Part shown: positions 27,250-35,960 of the stretch, piece after piece | Position numbering within the stretch: position 1 is the stretch's first letter | How the letters are laid out: every line of letters starts with the position of its first letter | From: Pseudomonas crudilactis | GTDB lineage: Bacteria; Pseudomonadota; Gammaproteobacteria; Pseudomonadales; Pseudomonadaceae | Length of the DNA: 64,000 nucleotides | Assembly: GCF_013433315.1 (NCBI RefSeq) | Contig: NZ_WXVV01000012.1 | Coordinates: forward strand, 149,031-213,030 | Direction: 5' to 3' | Program-made: the position numbers and the translations under genes | Notes under the pieces: model-generated | The model's database searches: none | What the model saw: the letters and a program-made list of their open reading frames with translations, nothing else | What the model was told of the DNA's origin: nothing

Positions 27250-28173
27250 ATGCCCATGATTGCCAACATGTCTTCTACTGATTCGAGCGCCAAGCGGCGG
27301 TTGGATCGTACCCCCGGATCCAGCTTCGACGCCTTCTGCAAAAGTGCCCTGAAAGTCTTGCGGCACTTGTTGCGCAACCCGATGACCCTGGCCGGATTGC
27401 TGGTCGCGCTGGTGCTGGTGGTGGTGGCGCTGTTTGCACCGTGGATCGCCACCCATGATCCGGTGGCGCAGAACCTCGCCAATGCCCTGCAGGCGCCGGG
27501 CGCTGCCCACTGGTTCGGCACCGATGAATACGGCCGGGATATCTTCAGTCGGCTGGTCTACGGCTCGCGCATCACGCTGTACATCATCACCCTGGTGACC
27601 GTGATCGTCGGCCCGATCGGGCTGTTTATCGGCACCGTCTCCGGCTACTACGGCGGTGTTGTCGACACGGTGTTCATGCGCCTGACCGACATCTTCATCT
27701 CCTTTCCCAGCCTGGTGCTGGCGCTGGCATTTATCGCTGCGCTCGGTCCGGGCCTGGAACACGCGGTGGTAGCGATTGCGCTGACGTCGTGGCCGTCGAT
27801 TGCGCGATTGGCGCGGGCGGAAACCCTGTCGTTGCGCAAGGCTGACTTCGTCGTGGCGGTCGAGCTGCAAGGGGCTTCGTCCACGCGAATCATCCTGCGG
27901 CACATCGTGCCGATGTGCATGTCGTCGGTGATCATCCGCCTGACCATGAACATGGCCGGGATCATCCTCACCGCAGCGGCACTGGGCTTTCTCGGCCTCG
28001 GTGCGCAGGCGCCGTCGCCGGAGTGGGGCGCGATGATTTCCACCGGGCGCCGCTACATGCTCGAGTGCTGGTGGCTGGTGGCTGTTCCGGGGGCCGCAAT
28101 CATGTTGGTCAGCCTGGCTTTCAACCTGTTGGGCGACGGCCTGCGGGACATTCTTGATCCGCGCAGCGAGTAA
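27250..28173 (+). CDS. ABC importer inner-membrane permease (DppC type)
   Basis: This 307-residue protein has the DppC N-terminal extension and first helix (MTLAGLLVALVLVVVALFAPW), the AHWFGTDEYGRDIFSRLVYG signature and the EAA loop around residues 195-215. It pairs with the DppB-type subunit. In-frame ATGs at 27256 and 27268 are alternative starts. Confidence 0.93.
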   Translation: MPMIANMSSTDSSAKRRLDRTPGSSFDAFCKSALKVLRHLLRNPMTLAGLLVALVLVVVALFAPWIATHDPVAQNLANALQAPGAAHWFGTDEYGRDIFSRLVYGSRITLYIITLVTVIVGPIGLFIGTVSGYYGGVVDTVFMRLTDIFISFPSLVLALAFIAALGPGLEHAVVAIALTSWPSIARLARAETLSLRKADFVVAVELQGASSTRIILRHIVPMCMSSVIIRLTMNMAGIILTAAALGFLGLGAQAPSPEWGAMISTGRRYMLECWWLVAVPGAAIMLVSLAFNLLGDGLRDILDPRSE

Positions 28174-28184
28174 TCGGAGGCTGT

Positions 28185-29024
28185 ATGTCTGCAATCAAAT
28201 TGAACGTCGAAGGGCTCAATGTGCGCTTCGTCAATGCTCAGAAAGAAACCCACGCCGTGCGCGATGTGTCCTTCACCCTCGGGCGGGAAAAACTCGCCAT
28301 CGTCGGTGAATCGGGCTCGGGCAAATCGACGGTCGGTCGCAGCTTGCTGAAGCTGCACCCGGCCAGCGCGCGGATCACCGCCAAGGCCATGCAGTTCGGT
28401 GAAGTCGATCTGCTGTCAGCCGGCGAAAAGGTCATGCAGAAGATTCGTGGCCAGCGCATTTCGATGATCATGCAGGACCCGAAATACTCGCTGAACCCGG
28501 TGGTCAAGGTTGGCGATCAGATTGCCGAGGCGTATCTGGCGCACCACAAGGCCAGCCGCAGCGAGGCCCGCGAGCGGGTGCTGGAAATGCTCGAGAAGGT
28601 CCATATCCGTGATCCGCAACGGGTCTACAACCTGTACCCGCATGAGGTTTCCGGTGGTATGGGTCAGCGCATCATGATCGCGATGATGGTCATCACTCGT
28701 CCACAGATGATCATCGCCGACGAGCCGACCTCGGCCCTTGATGTGTCGGTGCGTCAGCAAGTGCTCAACGTGCTGGAAGAACTGGTCGAACAGCAGGAAA
28801 TGGGTCTGATTTTCGTCAGTCACGACCTCAACCTTGTGCGCAATTACTGCGACCGCGTGTTGGTGATGTACGCCGGCAGGGTGGTCGAATCGCTGGCCGC
28901 CGGTGACCTGCAACATGCACAACATCCCTATACCCGAGGCCTGATGGCGGCATTGCCGAGCATGGACAACCGTCGCGAACGGTTGCCGGTGTTGCAACGC
29001 GATCCACTGTGGCTGACTTGCTGA
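28185..29024 (+). CDS. ABC importer ATPase (DppD type)
   Basis: This 279-residue cytosolic ATPase has Walker A GESGSGKS (~residues 42-49), the signature VSGGMGQR in place of the usual SGGQ (~152), Walker B MIIADEPTSALD and the switch His. It is shorter than typical DppD because the C-terminal oligopeptide extension is reduced. It follows the permease by 11 bases. Confidence 0.93.
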   Translation: MSAIKLNVEGLNVRFVNAQKETHAVRDVSFTLGREKLAIVGESGSGKSTVGRSLLKLHPASARITAKAMQFGEVDLLSAGEKVMQKIRGQRISMIMQDPKYSLNPVVKVGDQIAEAYLAHHKASRSEARERVLEMLEKVHIRDPQRVYNLYPHEVSGGMGQRIMIAMMVITRPQMIIADEPTSALDVSVRQQVLNVLEELVEQQEMGLIFVSHDLNLVRNYCDRVLVMYAGRVVESLAAGDLQHAQHPYTRGLMAALPSMDNRRERLPVLQRDPLWLTC

Positions 29025-29034
29025 GGAATCGACC

Positions 29035-29811
29035 ATGTCCATGATCCAAGCACACGCGCTGAACCTGAGTTTCGGCGCCGGCCCGGCCCTCAATCAGGTG
29101 CTGCACGACGTCAACCTCAGTGTCGCCGACGGCGAATCCTTCGGCCTGGTGGGGGAGTCCGGCTCCGGCAAGACCACCGTATTGCGCTGCCTGGCCGGGC
29201 AGTACCGGCACTGGACCGGCGAGTTGAGCATTGCCGGCGCGCCGTTGCAGCACAAGATTCCCAAGGAGCATTTCCGTCAGGTGCAGATGGTGTTCCAGGA
29301 CCCTTACGGCTCGCTGCATCCGCGCCACACCGTCGACACGGCATTGCGTGAGCCGCTGATTATTCACGGCGTGCGCGACAAGGACGACCGGATCAACGAG
29401 ATCCTGCTCAAGGTCGGTCTGAACGACAGTTACCGTTTTCGCTATCCGCACCAGTTGTCCGGTGGCCAGCGCCAGCGCGTGGCAATTGCCCGTGCGCTGA
29501 TTCTCGAGCCACGCGTGTTGCTGCTCGATGAGCCGACCTCGGCGCTGGATGTCTCGGTGCAGGCGGAGATTCTCAATCTGCTGGCGGATTTGCGCCGGCG
29601 CGAGAAACTCACCTACCTGATGGTCACTCACGATCTCGGTGTGGTCACGCACCTGTGTGATCGGGTGGCGGTGATGCAGCAGGGCAAGATCGTCGAGTTG
29701 CTCGACAGTCAGGCGCTCAGCCAGGATCTGGCAAGCCACGCCTACACGCGGATGCTGGTGCAAGCCAGTCGTGATTTCAGCCAGGAATCGGTGCGCCAGC
29801 TCGCTGGTTGA
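29035..29811 (+). CDS. ABC importer ATPase (DppF type)
   Basis: This 258-residue protein has Walker A GESGSGKTT (~residues 38-46), signature LSGGQRQR, Walker B LLLDEPTSALD and the His switch VTHDLGVVTH. It forms the heterodimeric engine with the DppD-type subunit. It lacks the longer C-terminal tail of many DppF proteins. Confidence 0.93.
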   Translation: MSMIQAHALNLSFGAGPALNQVLHDVNLSVADGESFGLVGESGSGKTTVLRCLAGQYRHWTGELSIAGAPLQHKIPKEHFRQVQMVFQDPYGSLHPRHTVDTALREPLIIHGVRDKDDRINEILLKVGLNDSYRFRYPHQLSGGQRQRVAIARALILEPRVLLLDEPTSALDVSVQAEILNLLADLRRREKLTYLMVTHDLGVVTHLCDRVAVMQQGKIVELLDSQALSQDLASHAYTRMLVQASRDFSQESVRQLAG

Positions 29812-29834
29812 ACCGATCCATCAAGGAGCGCGAC

Positions 29835-30203
29835 ATGCCGCATTGCCTTATCGATTGCCCGCAAACCCTGGCCCAGCGTGTCGGCGCGCAAACCCTGCTC
29901 GCTACCGTGCATGACGCCCTCGATGCCTTCGGTCTGTTCAAGGCCGGCGACATCAAGGTGCGCCTCAATACGTTCGAGCACTACCGCTGCGGCGCGGGCG
30001 CGGACGATTTTGTCCACGTCGTCCTGTCGGTGTTGTCCGGGCGCAGTGCTGAACAGCGCCGGCGTCTGGCCTCGGCGACCGTGGCGGCGCTGGTCGCTTT
30101 ATTGCCGGACGTCGAGTCGCTGTCGATGGAGGTTGTGGAAATGCCCCGCGAGACGTTCGTCAACCGCAGCCAATATCTGCAAGAAGCCGGATTGTCGGCC
30201 TGA
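29835..30203 (+). CDS. 5-carboxymethyl-2-hydroxymuconate isomerase-like (tautomerase superfamily) protein
   Basis: This 122-residue protein from the ATG at 29835 (AAGGAG upstream) starts with MPHC, so Pro2 could serve as the catalytic base as in the tautomerase superfamily. It shows the CHMI-like central stretch (DDFVHVVLSVLSGRSAEQRR). No aromatic-degradation genes are near; its neighbours are the ABC importer and the polygalacturonase. A role in tautomerising an unsaturated or keto uronate product is possible but only inferred. Confidence 0.75.
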   Translation: MPHCLIDCPQTLAQRVGAQTLLATVHDALDAFGLFKAGDIKVRLNTFEHYRCGAGADDFVHVVLSVLSGRSAEQRRRLASATVAALVALLPDVESLSMEVVEMPRETFVNRSQYLQEAGLSA

Positions 30204-30216
30204 ACAAGGAGTGCTC

Positions 30217-32034
30217 ATGCCTTATCGATATGTTGTTCCGACGCAGCGCAAACAGCCTTTGGCCTTGTCGCTGGCAGCCACGTTGACGCTGGTTTGCAGT
30301 GTGCCGTCGTGGGCGCTGGAGGCGCCGGCAAAATTGCAGGTGCCGACCCTGGCCTACGATGATCAGCAGATCATCCTGGTCTGGGAAAAGCCCGCCGATC
30401 ACGCCGATATCAGCGACTACCGGGTCTACGCCAACGGTGTGTTGCTGGGCGGCAGCAACGCCAACAATGACCGTGTCTCGCCGGCCAAACCTTACATCGA
30501 CCGCTTCTACGAACAGGATGTCGCCGGTTTTCATCATCGCATCGGCATTCACAGTTACACCGCGCAAGGCTTGAAAGCGGATACGGCCTATCGGTTCACC
30601 GTGCGTTCGGTGGGCACCGATGGCAAAGAGTCGGCCGACAGCCCGCCCGTTGTGCAGCGTACGAGCAAGGTCGCGGCCGTCTTCGATGTGAGGAAATATG
30701 GCGCCAAGGGTGACGGCAAAAGCCTCGATACCCTGGCGATCCAGAACGCCATCGACGCCTGCACCCCCGGCTGCAAAGTGTTGTTGCCCAGGGGCACCTA
30801 CAAAAGCGGGGCGCTCTACCTGAAGAGCAACATCACCGTGGAAATCGCCGAGGGTGCAACGCTGTTGGGTTCCGAGCGTGCCGAAGACTATCCGTTGGCC
30901 GGCTACATCCAGTACCCGTATTCGAGCACCGTGCGCCCGGCGTCATTGATCAACGCCTTACCGCGTGATCCGCGTCAGCATCAGTCGTTCGAAAACATCC
31001 GCATCGTTGGCAAAGGCACTATTGACGGTAACGGCTGGAAGCGCCGCGCCGATGTCGTCGACGAGCGCGGTCAGCCATTGCCGTTCTACCTGCCCAGCGA
31101 CAACACCCGCTACCAGCAGGACGGCATTCTGGCCAAGGCGCAAGTCGAGCAAGCGGTCGCGCGCGGCATGAACGTCAAGGATGCCTACGGGCAGATGCGC
31201 TCGTCGCTGATCACCCTGCGCAACGTAAAAAATGTGTTCTACGGCGGCTTCACCGTGGTGAACCCGGCCTTCCACGGAATCATGAACCTGGAAACCGAAA
31301 ACGTAGTGCTGGCCAATACCACGCATAAAACCTACGACGCCAATAACGGCGACGGCATCGAATTCGCCAACAGCAAGGGCGCGATGGTCTTCAACAACTT
31401 CTTTGATACCGGCGATGACTGCGTCAATTTTGCTGCGGGCACCGGGGCTGATGCCGTGCAGCAAAAGCCGCAGGAAGATGCCTGGATCTTCAATAACTAC
31501 TTCCGCAAGGGCCACGGCATGGTGGTTGCCGGCAGCCATACCGGCGCGTGGATTCAAAACATCCTCGCGGAAGACAATGTTTCCGATGGCACCGACGCCG
31601 GTCTGCGCATGAAAAGCACCAACTTCATGGGCGGCGGGGCGCGTAACGTGATCTTCCGCGACTCGGCAATCCGCAATACGCTCAAGCAGGCGTTCATTTT
31701 TACCCTCGACTATAACGATCCGAACGCCAAGCTGGATTACCAGCGCTCAACCATTCCCGGGCAATTCCGCGATATCCGCGTCGCCGACGTGAGCGTCGAA
31801 AATGCTCAAGGCAAGGCGATCGAGGTCAAGGGCGACAGTCAGCACAACGCCTGGCATCAGGGGTTGGTGTTCGAGCGCGTGCGCTTCAGTGGTCCGGCCC
31901 AGGCGCAGATCGACGGGCTGAAGGATTCGCTGTTCGACCATGTGTCGTTCAGCGGGCACGGCGCTGCCAACCCGTGGCAAATCACCGGGAGTGTCGGGCT
32001 GACGTTCAAGGATGTGCAGCCGCCACCCTTGTAG
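30217..32034 (+). CDS. pehX: Exo-poly-alpha-galacturonosidase (GH28) with fibronectin-III domain
   Basis: From the ATG at 30217 (AAGGAG upstream) this makes 605 residues, very close to Erwinia PehX. It has a signal peptide (cut near SWA, ~residue 29), then a fibronectin type III domain (~35-150), then the GH28 beta-helix. Catalytic features visible are NGDGIEF, DTGDDCVNF (the paired Asp residues) and the His-containing GHGMVV segment. It releases digalacturonate from chain ends, feeding the importer. It is the last gene of the transport operon. Confidence 0.9.
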   Translation: MPYRYVVPTQRKQPLALSLAATLTLVCSVPSWALEAPAKLQVPTLAYDDQQIILVWEKPADHADISDYRVYANGVLLGGSNANNDRVSPAKPYIDRFYEQDVAGFHHRIGIHSYTAQGLKADTAYRFTVRSVGTDGKESADSPPVVQRTSKVAAVFDVRKYGAKGDGKSLDTLAIQNAIDACTPGCKVLLPRGTYKSGALYLKSNITVEIAEGATLLGSERAEDYPLAGYIQYPYSSTVRPASLINALPRDPRQHQSFENIRIVGKGTIDGNGWKRRADVVDERGQPLPFYLPSDNTRYQQDGILAKAQVEQAVARGMNVKDAYGQMRSSLITLRNVKNVFYGGFTVVNPAFHGIMNLETENVVLANTTHKTYDANNGDGIEFANSKGAMVFNNFFDTGDDCVNFAAGTGADAVQQKPQEDAWIFNNYFRKGHGMVVAGSHTGAWIQNILAEDNVSDGTDAGLRMKSTNFMGGGARNVIFRDSAIRNTLKQAFIFTLDYNDPNAKLDYQRSTIPGQFRDIRVADVSVENAQGKAIEVKGDSQHNAWHQGLVFERVRFSGPAQAQIDGLKDSLFDHVSFSGHGAANPWQITGSVGLTFKDVQPPPL

Positions 32035-32041
32035 AACCTGA

Positions 32042-32320
32042 TCAAGGTTTCGGCGATTTACCGAGGTCTTCCGAGTCGCTTGAAGTGGCTGCATCTTTTG
32101 CCGTTTCATGCGACTCGGCGCCGGAGTTCGAGCCCGACGCCTCTTCACCTTTCTTGTCGGCCTTGTCTGCGTTGGACTGAGCTTTGCCGGCCTGATTCAC
32201 GCCGGGAAGCGCGGTCGGTGGCGCGGCAGACTCGTCAGCGGTCTTCGCGGCTGCCGAGGCGAAAAGCGGGCAGGCCGCGAGCAGGCCGGCCAGGGTGATT
32301 GCTGCAATTTTGCTGTTCAT
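32042..32320 (-). CDS. Small secreted Ser/Ala/Lys-rich protein of unknown function
   Basis: This is a 92-residue product from the ATG at 32320. It has a clear signal peptide (AGLLAACPLFASAAA, cut near residue 26) followed by a low-complexity, highly charged, probably disordered tail. A lipoprotein is possible but the Cys context (AAC-P) is poor. No family recognised. It is convergent with pehX. Confidence 0.6.
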   Translation of the reverse strand: MNSKIAAITLAGLLAACPLFASAAAKTADESAAPPTALPGVNQAGKAQSNADKADKKGEEASGSNSGAESHETAKDAATSSDSEDLGKSPKP

Positions 32321-32420
32321 GATGGGCGTCTTCCGGTTCAAGCGGATGGTGATTCATTGGAAGCGCCCGGCAAGCAAAGGTGCCCGCTGCTGGACGGGCG
32401 GTCTGTCGCTAAAGTTCGCC

Positions 32421-34025
32421 TCACTTGGGCTCGATAATCTGGCCCCACTCGAGCCCGAATCGGCCGAGGTATTTCCTCAGTCGATCGGCATCATTGGGTT
32501 GTGCCTTGGCCTGGCGCGAAATTCCGAACAGTCGGCGGCCGGCATCGGACAAGCTGTCTGCCTGCCGGCATACCTCGATCACTGCCTTCAATTGCAAGCG
32601 GTCAAACAGATCCATGGTTTCGGCGTCCCCCGGCAACTCTCCTGAAATCGCCTGCGGTTGCGCCAAGCCCCAGGCATAACGCAGCCGGTCGATCTCTTCC
32701 TGCACCTGCGCCTCATCAATCCGTCCGCTGTCGGCCAGGGTCGCCATGCGCGTGATCGAGGCCGACAGTTCGCGGAAGTTGCCCAGCCACGCCGCCTCAC
32801 GAGAGCTGGCGAACGCCAGATAACTGCGCCGGGCTTCCAGGTTGAAGCGCACCAGTTGCCCGTGTTCGCGGGCGTGACGTTCCAGCTCGAAATCAATGTT
32901 CGGTTCGATGTCCTCGCGGCGACCGGCGAGGCCGGGCAGGTCGAACGTCCACAGGTTGATGCGCGCGTACAAATCTTCGCGAAACATACCATCAGCGACT
33001 CGGCTGCGCAGGTCGCGGTGGGTGCCGGCGATGATCAGGAAATCGCTTTCGACTTCCTTGTCCGAGCCCAGCGGAAAGAAGCGTTTTTCTTCAATCGCCT
33101 TGAGCAGCATCGCCTGTTCGTCTGCGCCCAACTCGCCGATCTCATCGAGAAACAGCATGCCGCCATCGGCGGCGCGCAACAGGCCGTCGCGAGCATTCTG
33201 TGCGCCAGTGAAGGCGCCTTTGACATGGCCGAACAGCGCCGACATCGCGCCATCGCCACGCAAGGTGGCGCAGTTCACCTCGACAAAACGTCCCTGCATC
33301 TGATGGCGGCTGCGTTTGAGTTCGTAGATGCGTCGGGCGAGAAAGGATTTGCCGGCGCCGGTCGGACCGATCAGCAGCATCGGCGCCTTCGAGCGCACTG
33401 CCACGCGCTCGATCTGTTCTATCGAGCGGTTGAAAGCCGCGTTGCGTGTAGCGATGCCGGACTTCAAGAACTCCAGGCCTTCGAGGCGCTTGTTGGCGAA
33501 GCGCGAGGCGATGCGATCGTAGCGCGACAGGTCGAGATCGATCAGAGCGTGAGTGCCGATGGCGTGATCGCTGTCGCTGTTGCGCTTGGCCGGGGAGGTC
33601 TGGATCAGCCGCGCCGGCAGATAGCGCGCCTCGGTCAGCAGGAACCAGCAAATCTGCGCGACGTGGGTGCCGGTGGTGATGTGGACGAGGTAGTCCTCGC
33701 GCTCGGTGTCGAAATCGTAGGCGGTGGTGAAGTCGTGCAACGCACCGTAGACCTCTTCGAAATCCCACGGGTTGCGCAGTGCCATCGGGTGCAGGCGCAC
33801 TTCGGTCTCCGGCGAAACCTGCTGGATGTCGGCGCGCACTCGCTCGGCGAGGCTGACGTCGCGGGCGTCGATGCCGTGAATCAGCTCGAGCCGGTTGATC
33901 AACACCTCTTGCTGTTGGCACAAGCCAACGCTGGGGCGCCAATGGCTCCAGCGATTGGCGCCTTTGCCGACGCGATCAAGGGTGGCACCGATAAAACCGA
34001 TGGCGACGGTGTGCTTGTTTGGCAT
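32421..34025 (-). CDS. rtcR: RtcR, sigma-54 activator of RNA repair genes
   Basis: This 534-residue protein has an N-terminal CARF-like regulatory domain (residues ~1-185), a sigma-54 AAA+ domain with Walker A GPTGAGKS (220-227), the GAFTGA loop (270-275) and Walker B LFLDE (291-295), and a C-terminal DNA-binding region. RtcR responds to RNA damage-type signals and activates the rtc operon. It is divergent from rsr, which has a matching -24/-12 promoter at 34172. Confidence 0.96.
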   Translation of the reverse strand: MPNKHTVAIGFIGATLDRVGKGANRWSHWRPSVGLCQQQEVLINRLELIHGIDARDVSLAERVRADIQQVSPETEVRLHPMALRNPWDFEEVYGALHDFTTAYDFDTEREDYLVHITTGTHVAQICWFLLTEARYLPARLIQTSPAKRNSDSDHAIGTHALIDLDLSRYDRIASRFANKRLEGLEFLKSGIATRNAAFNRSIEQIERVAVRSKAPMLLIGPTGAGKSFLARRIYELKRSRHQMQGRFVEVNCATLRGDGAMSALFGHVKGAFTGAQNARDGLLRAADGGMLFLDEIGELGADEQAMLLKAIEEKRFFPLGSDKEVESDFLIIAGTHRDLRSRVADGMFREDLYARINLWTFDLPGLAGRREDIEPNIDFELERHAREHGQLVRFNLEARRSYLAFASSREAAWLGNFRELSASITRMATLADSGRIDEAQVQEEIDRLRYAWGLAQPQAISGELPGDAETMDLFDRLQLKAVIEVCRQADSLSDAGRRLFGISRQAKAQPNDADRLRKYLGRFGLEWGQIIEPK

Positions 34026-34171
34026 GTTTATCTCAAAAGATAAAAGACGATATCCAATGATAATTATTCGGCGAAGGGTTTGTCGTCAGTTCATTCGATG
34101 AAAAACAAACGAATAAATAAAAACTATATAAATCAATTAGATATGAATTTTTTTCGAAAGAGATCAAAAGC

Positions 34172-34187
34172 TGGCACAGCCGCTGCA
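34172..34187 (+). promoter_or_regulatory. Sigma-54 promoter of the rsr-Y RNA-rtcB-rlaP-rtcA operon
   Basis: TGGCACAGCCGCTGCA matches TGGCACRNNNNTTGCW at all but one position, with GG and GC correctly spaced (-24/-12). Transcription would start near 34198, so an rsr start upstream of it is excluded. The AT-rich stretch 34026-34170, with TTTATC..GATAAA at 34027-34043, is a likely place for RtcR binding and promoter bending. Confidence 0.85.
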
Positions 34188-34229
34188 ATAGCTATCGCAA
34201 CGAACAGGACAACACAGCGAGACGCCAAG

Positions 34230-35777
34230 ATGGCCAACTCAAATCTCTTCAACACGCAATCGAATCACCTGCCGGCCTGCGATACTTTGAATGCCTCCGG
34301 TGCCAGCGCTTATGCCTACAGCCCGAAGCACCAACTGGCGCAATTGGCAGTCACCGGTTGCCTGAGCCAGACCTTTTACGCCTCCGCAGAAAGTCAGCTG
34401 GATCAAGTGCTGAAGCTGGTGGCCGAGCTGGACAGCCGCTTCGTGGCGAAAGCCGCGATCTACGCTCGCAAGAAAGGTCACATGAAAGACATGCCGGCAT
34501 TGTTGCTGGCGGCATTGACCGCGCAGCGTTCAAGTCTGGTGCCAGAGGTTTTCGAGCAAGTGATCGATAGCGGCAAGATGCTGCGCAACTTTGTGCAGAT
34601 CCTCCGTAGTGGTGCTACCGGACGTAAATCCCTTGGCTCGCAACCCAAGCGTCTGGTGCAGAACTGGCTGAACAGCGCGACCGAGCGGCAACTGCTGCAA
34701 GCGTCGATCGGCAATCAACCGTCGTTGGCGGACGTGGTGAAAATGGTTCACCCAAAACCTGCCGAAGCGTGGCGTGAAGCGTTTTTCGCTTGGTTGATCG
34801 GCAAACCGGTGGAGGCAAAGGCCTTGCCGGAGCTGACTCGCGATTTGCTGGCGTTTCGCAGCGGCGCGAGTGATGAAGTGCCGGCAGTGCCGTTTCAGTT
34901 GCTCGGCAACGAAACATTGAGCCAGTCACAATGGGCCCATCAAGCCCGCAACATGGGCTGGCAGGGACTGCGCATCAACCTCAACAGCCTGGCGCGGCAC
35001 GGCGCGTTTGAAGTGCCGGGGTGCATCGACTATGTCGCGGCGCGATTGGCCGATCCACAGGAAGTGGCGAAGGCGCGGGTGTATCCGTACCAGTTGTTGT
35101 CGGCGTATCGGATGATTGGCGAAAACACCCCGGCAGCGATCCGCGACGCCTTGCAGGAGGCGCTGGAGTTGTCGCTGGCCAACGTGCCCAAGCTTGAGGG
35201 CGCGGTGGTGGTTTGCCCGGATGTGTCGGGTTCGATGGGCAGCCCGGTGACCGGTTATCGCCCTGGCGCGACTTCGCAGGTGCGCTGCATCGACGTGGCG
35301 GCGCTGGTCGCCGCAGCGGTCTTGCGCAAGCAGCCGGCTGCGCGGGTCATGCCGTTCGAGGTCAACGTGGTGGATATCCAGCTCAACCCGCGTGACAGTG
35401 TGATCAGCAACGCCGAGAAGCTCGCCGGGATTTTTGGCGGCGGCACCAACTGCTCGGCACCGCTGAAGAGGTTGGCGGACAGCAAGGCCAGGGTCGATAC
35501 GTTGATCATGGTCTCGGACAACGAATCGTGGATCGATTCGCAGCGTCGCGGCGCCAGCGAGACGATGCGCCAATGGGAGCGGATCAAGAAGCTCAACCCA
35601 CAGGCAAGGCTGGTGTGCATCGACATCCAGCCAGGCCCTGCAACACAGGCGGCGGATCGCGATGACATCTTGAATGTCGGCGGTTTCAGCGATGCGGTGT
35701 TCGACGTGATCGAGCAGTTCACCAGCGGCCAATACAGCGCGCAGCACTGGGTCGAGGCGATCGAAAGCGCGTCATGA
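34230..35777 (+). CDS. rsr: Rsr, bacterial Ro60 orthologue (TROVE plus vWA domains)
   Basis: From the ATG at 34230, the first after the sigma-54 promoter, this makes 515 residues. The N-terminal two-thirds is the HEAT-like TROVE ring (SRFVAKAAIYARKKGHMKDM, RNMGWQGLRINLNSLARHG), which binds Y RNA and misfolded RNA ends. The C-terminal vWA domain has the metal site DVSGS (~330-334). In other bacteria Rsr works with Y RNAs and PNPase in RNA decay or quality control. Three Y RNA-like hairpins follow directly. Confidence 0.95.
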   Translation: MANSNLFNTQSNHLPACDTLNASGASAYAYSPKHQLAQLAVTGCLSQTFYASAESQLDQVLKLVAELDSRFVAKAAIYARKKGHMKDMPALLLAALTAQRSSLVPEVFEQVIDSGKMLRNFVQILRSGATGRKSLGSQPKRLVQNWLNSATERQLLQASIGNQPSLADVVKMVHPKPAEAWREAFFAWLIGKPVEAKALPELTRDLLAFRSGASDEVPAVPFQLLGNETLSQSQWAHQARNMGWQGLRINLNSLARHGAFEVPGCIDYVAARLADPQEVAKARVYPYQLLSAYRMIGENTPAAIRDALQEALELSLANVPKLEGAVVVCPDVSGSMGSPVTGYRPGATSQVRCIDVAALVAAAVLRKQPAARVMPFEVNVVDIQLNPRDSVISNAEKLAGIFGGGTNCSAPLKRLADSKARVDTLIMVSDNESWIDSQRRGASETMRQWERIKKLNPQARLVCIDIQPGPATQAADRDDILNVGGFSDAVFDVIEQFTSGQYSAQHWVEAIESAS

Positions 35778-35791
35778 ATTGATTGATCACC

Positions 35792-35849
35792 GGCGCTGAA
35801 TGCCGATGGGACTACATCCAAGACGTCTCATCAAGCCCTTGTCAGCGCC
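35792..35849 (+). ncRNA. Y RNA-like hairpin 1 (minimal form)
   Basis: The outer stem GGCGCTGA (35792-35799) pairs with TCAGCGCC (35842-35849). An internal loop ATGCC / AAGCCCTTG separates it from the inner stem GATGGGAC (35805-35812) / GTCTCATC (35825-35832). The 12-base terminal loop contains TACATCCAAG. It has the same plan as the two hairpins that follow but no tRNA-like arms. It starts 14 bases after the rsr stop. Confidence 0.65.
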
Positions 35850-35855
35850 AGTGAC

Positions 35856-35941
35856 GGCACGAATGCCTGATGGCTGTACATCCAAGGCCGGTTAAGTCCG
35901 GAGCGCGGCAACGCGCAACAGTCATCAACTTTTGTCGTGCC
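35856..35941 (+). ncRNA. Y RNA-like hairpin 2 (partial tRNA-like module)
   Basis: The outer stem is GGCACGA (35856-35862) / TCGTGCC (35935-35941). The internal loop has ATGCC on the 5' side and ACTTTTG on the 3' side. The inner stem is TGATGGCTG (35868-35876) / CAGTCATCA (35919-35927). Inside lie TACATCCAAG, a T-arm-like CCGG-TTAAGT-CCGG hairpin (35888-35901), and GCGCG-GCAA-CGCGC (35903-35916), a helix capped by a GNRA tetraloop. No D-arm is visible. Six T residues at 35945-35950 follow and may give partial termination. Confidence 0.7.
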
Positions 35942-35960
35942 ACCTTTTTTGCAGTTATTG

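Noticed and set aside
32658..34043. A 461-codon open frame opposite rtcR
   Set aside because: It is the antisense of the AAA+ domain gene; no recognisable features.
34080..34229. N-terminal extension of Rsr from 34080
   Set aside because: The sigma-54 promoter at 34172 places transcription start near 34198, so the extension would not be transcribed. The translated stretch also does not look like TROVE.
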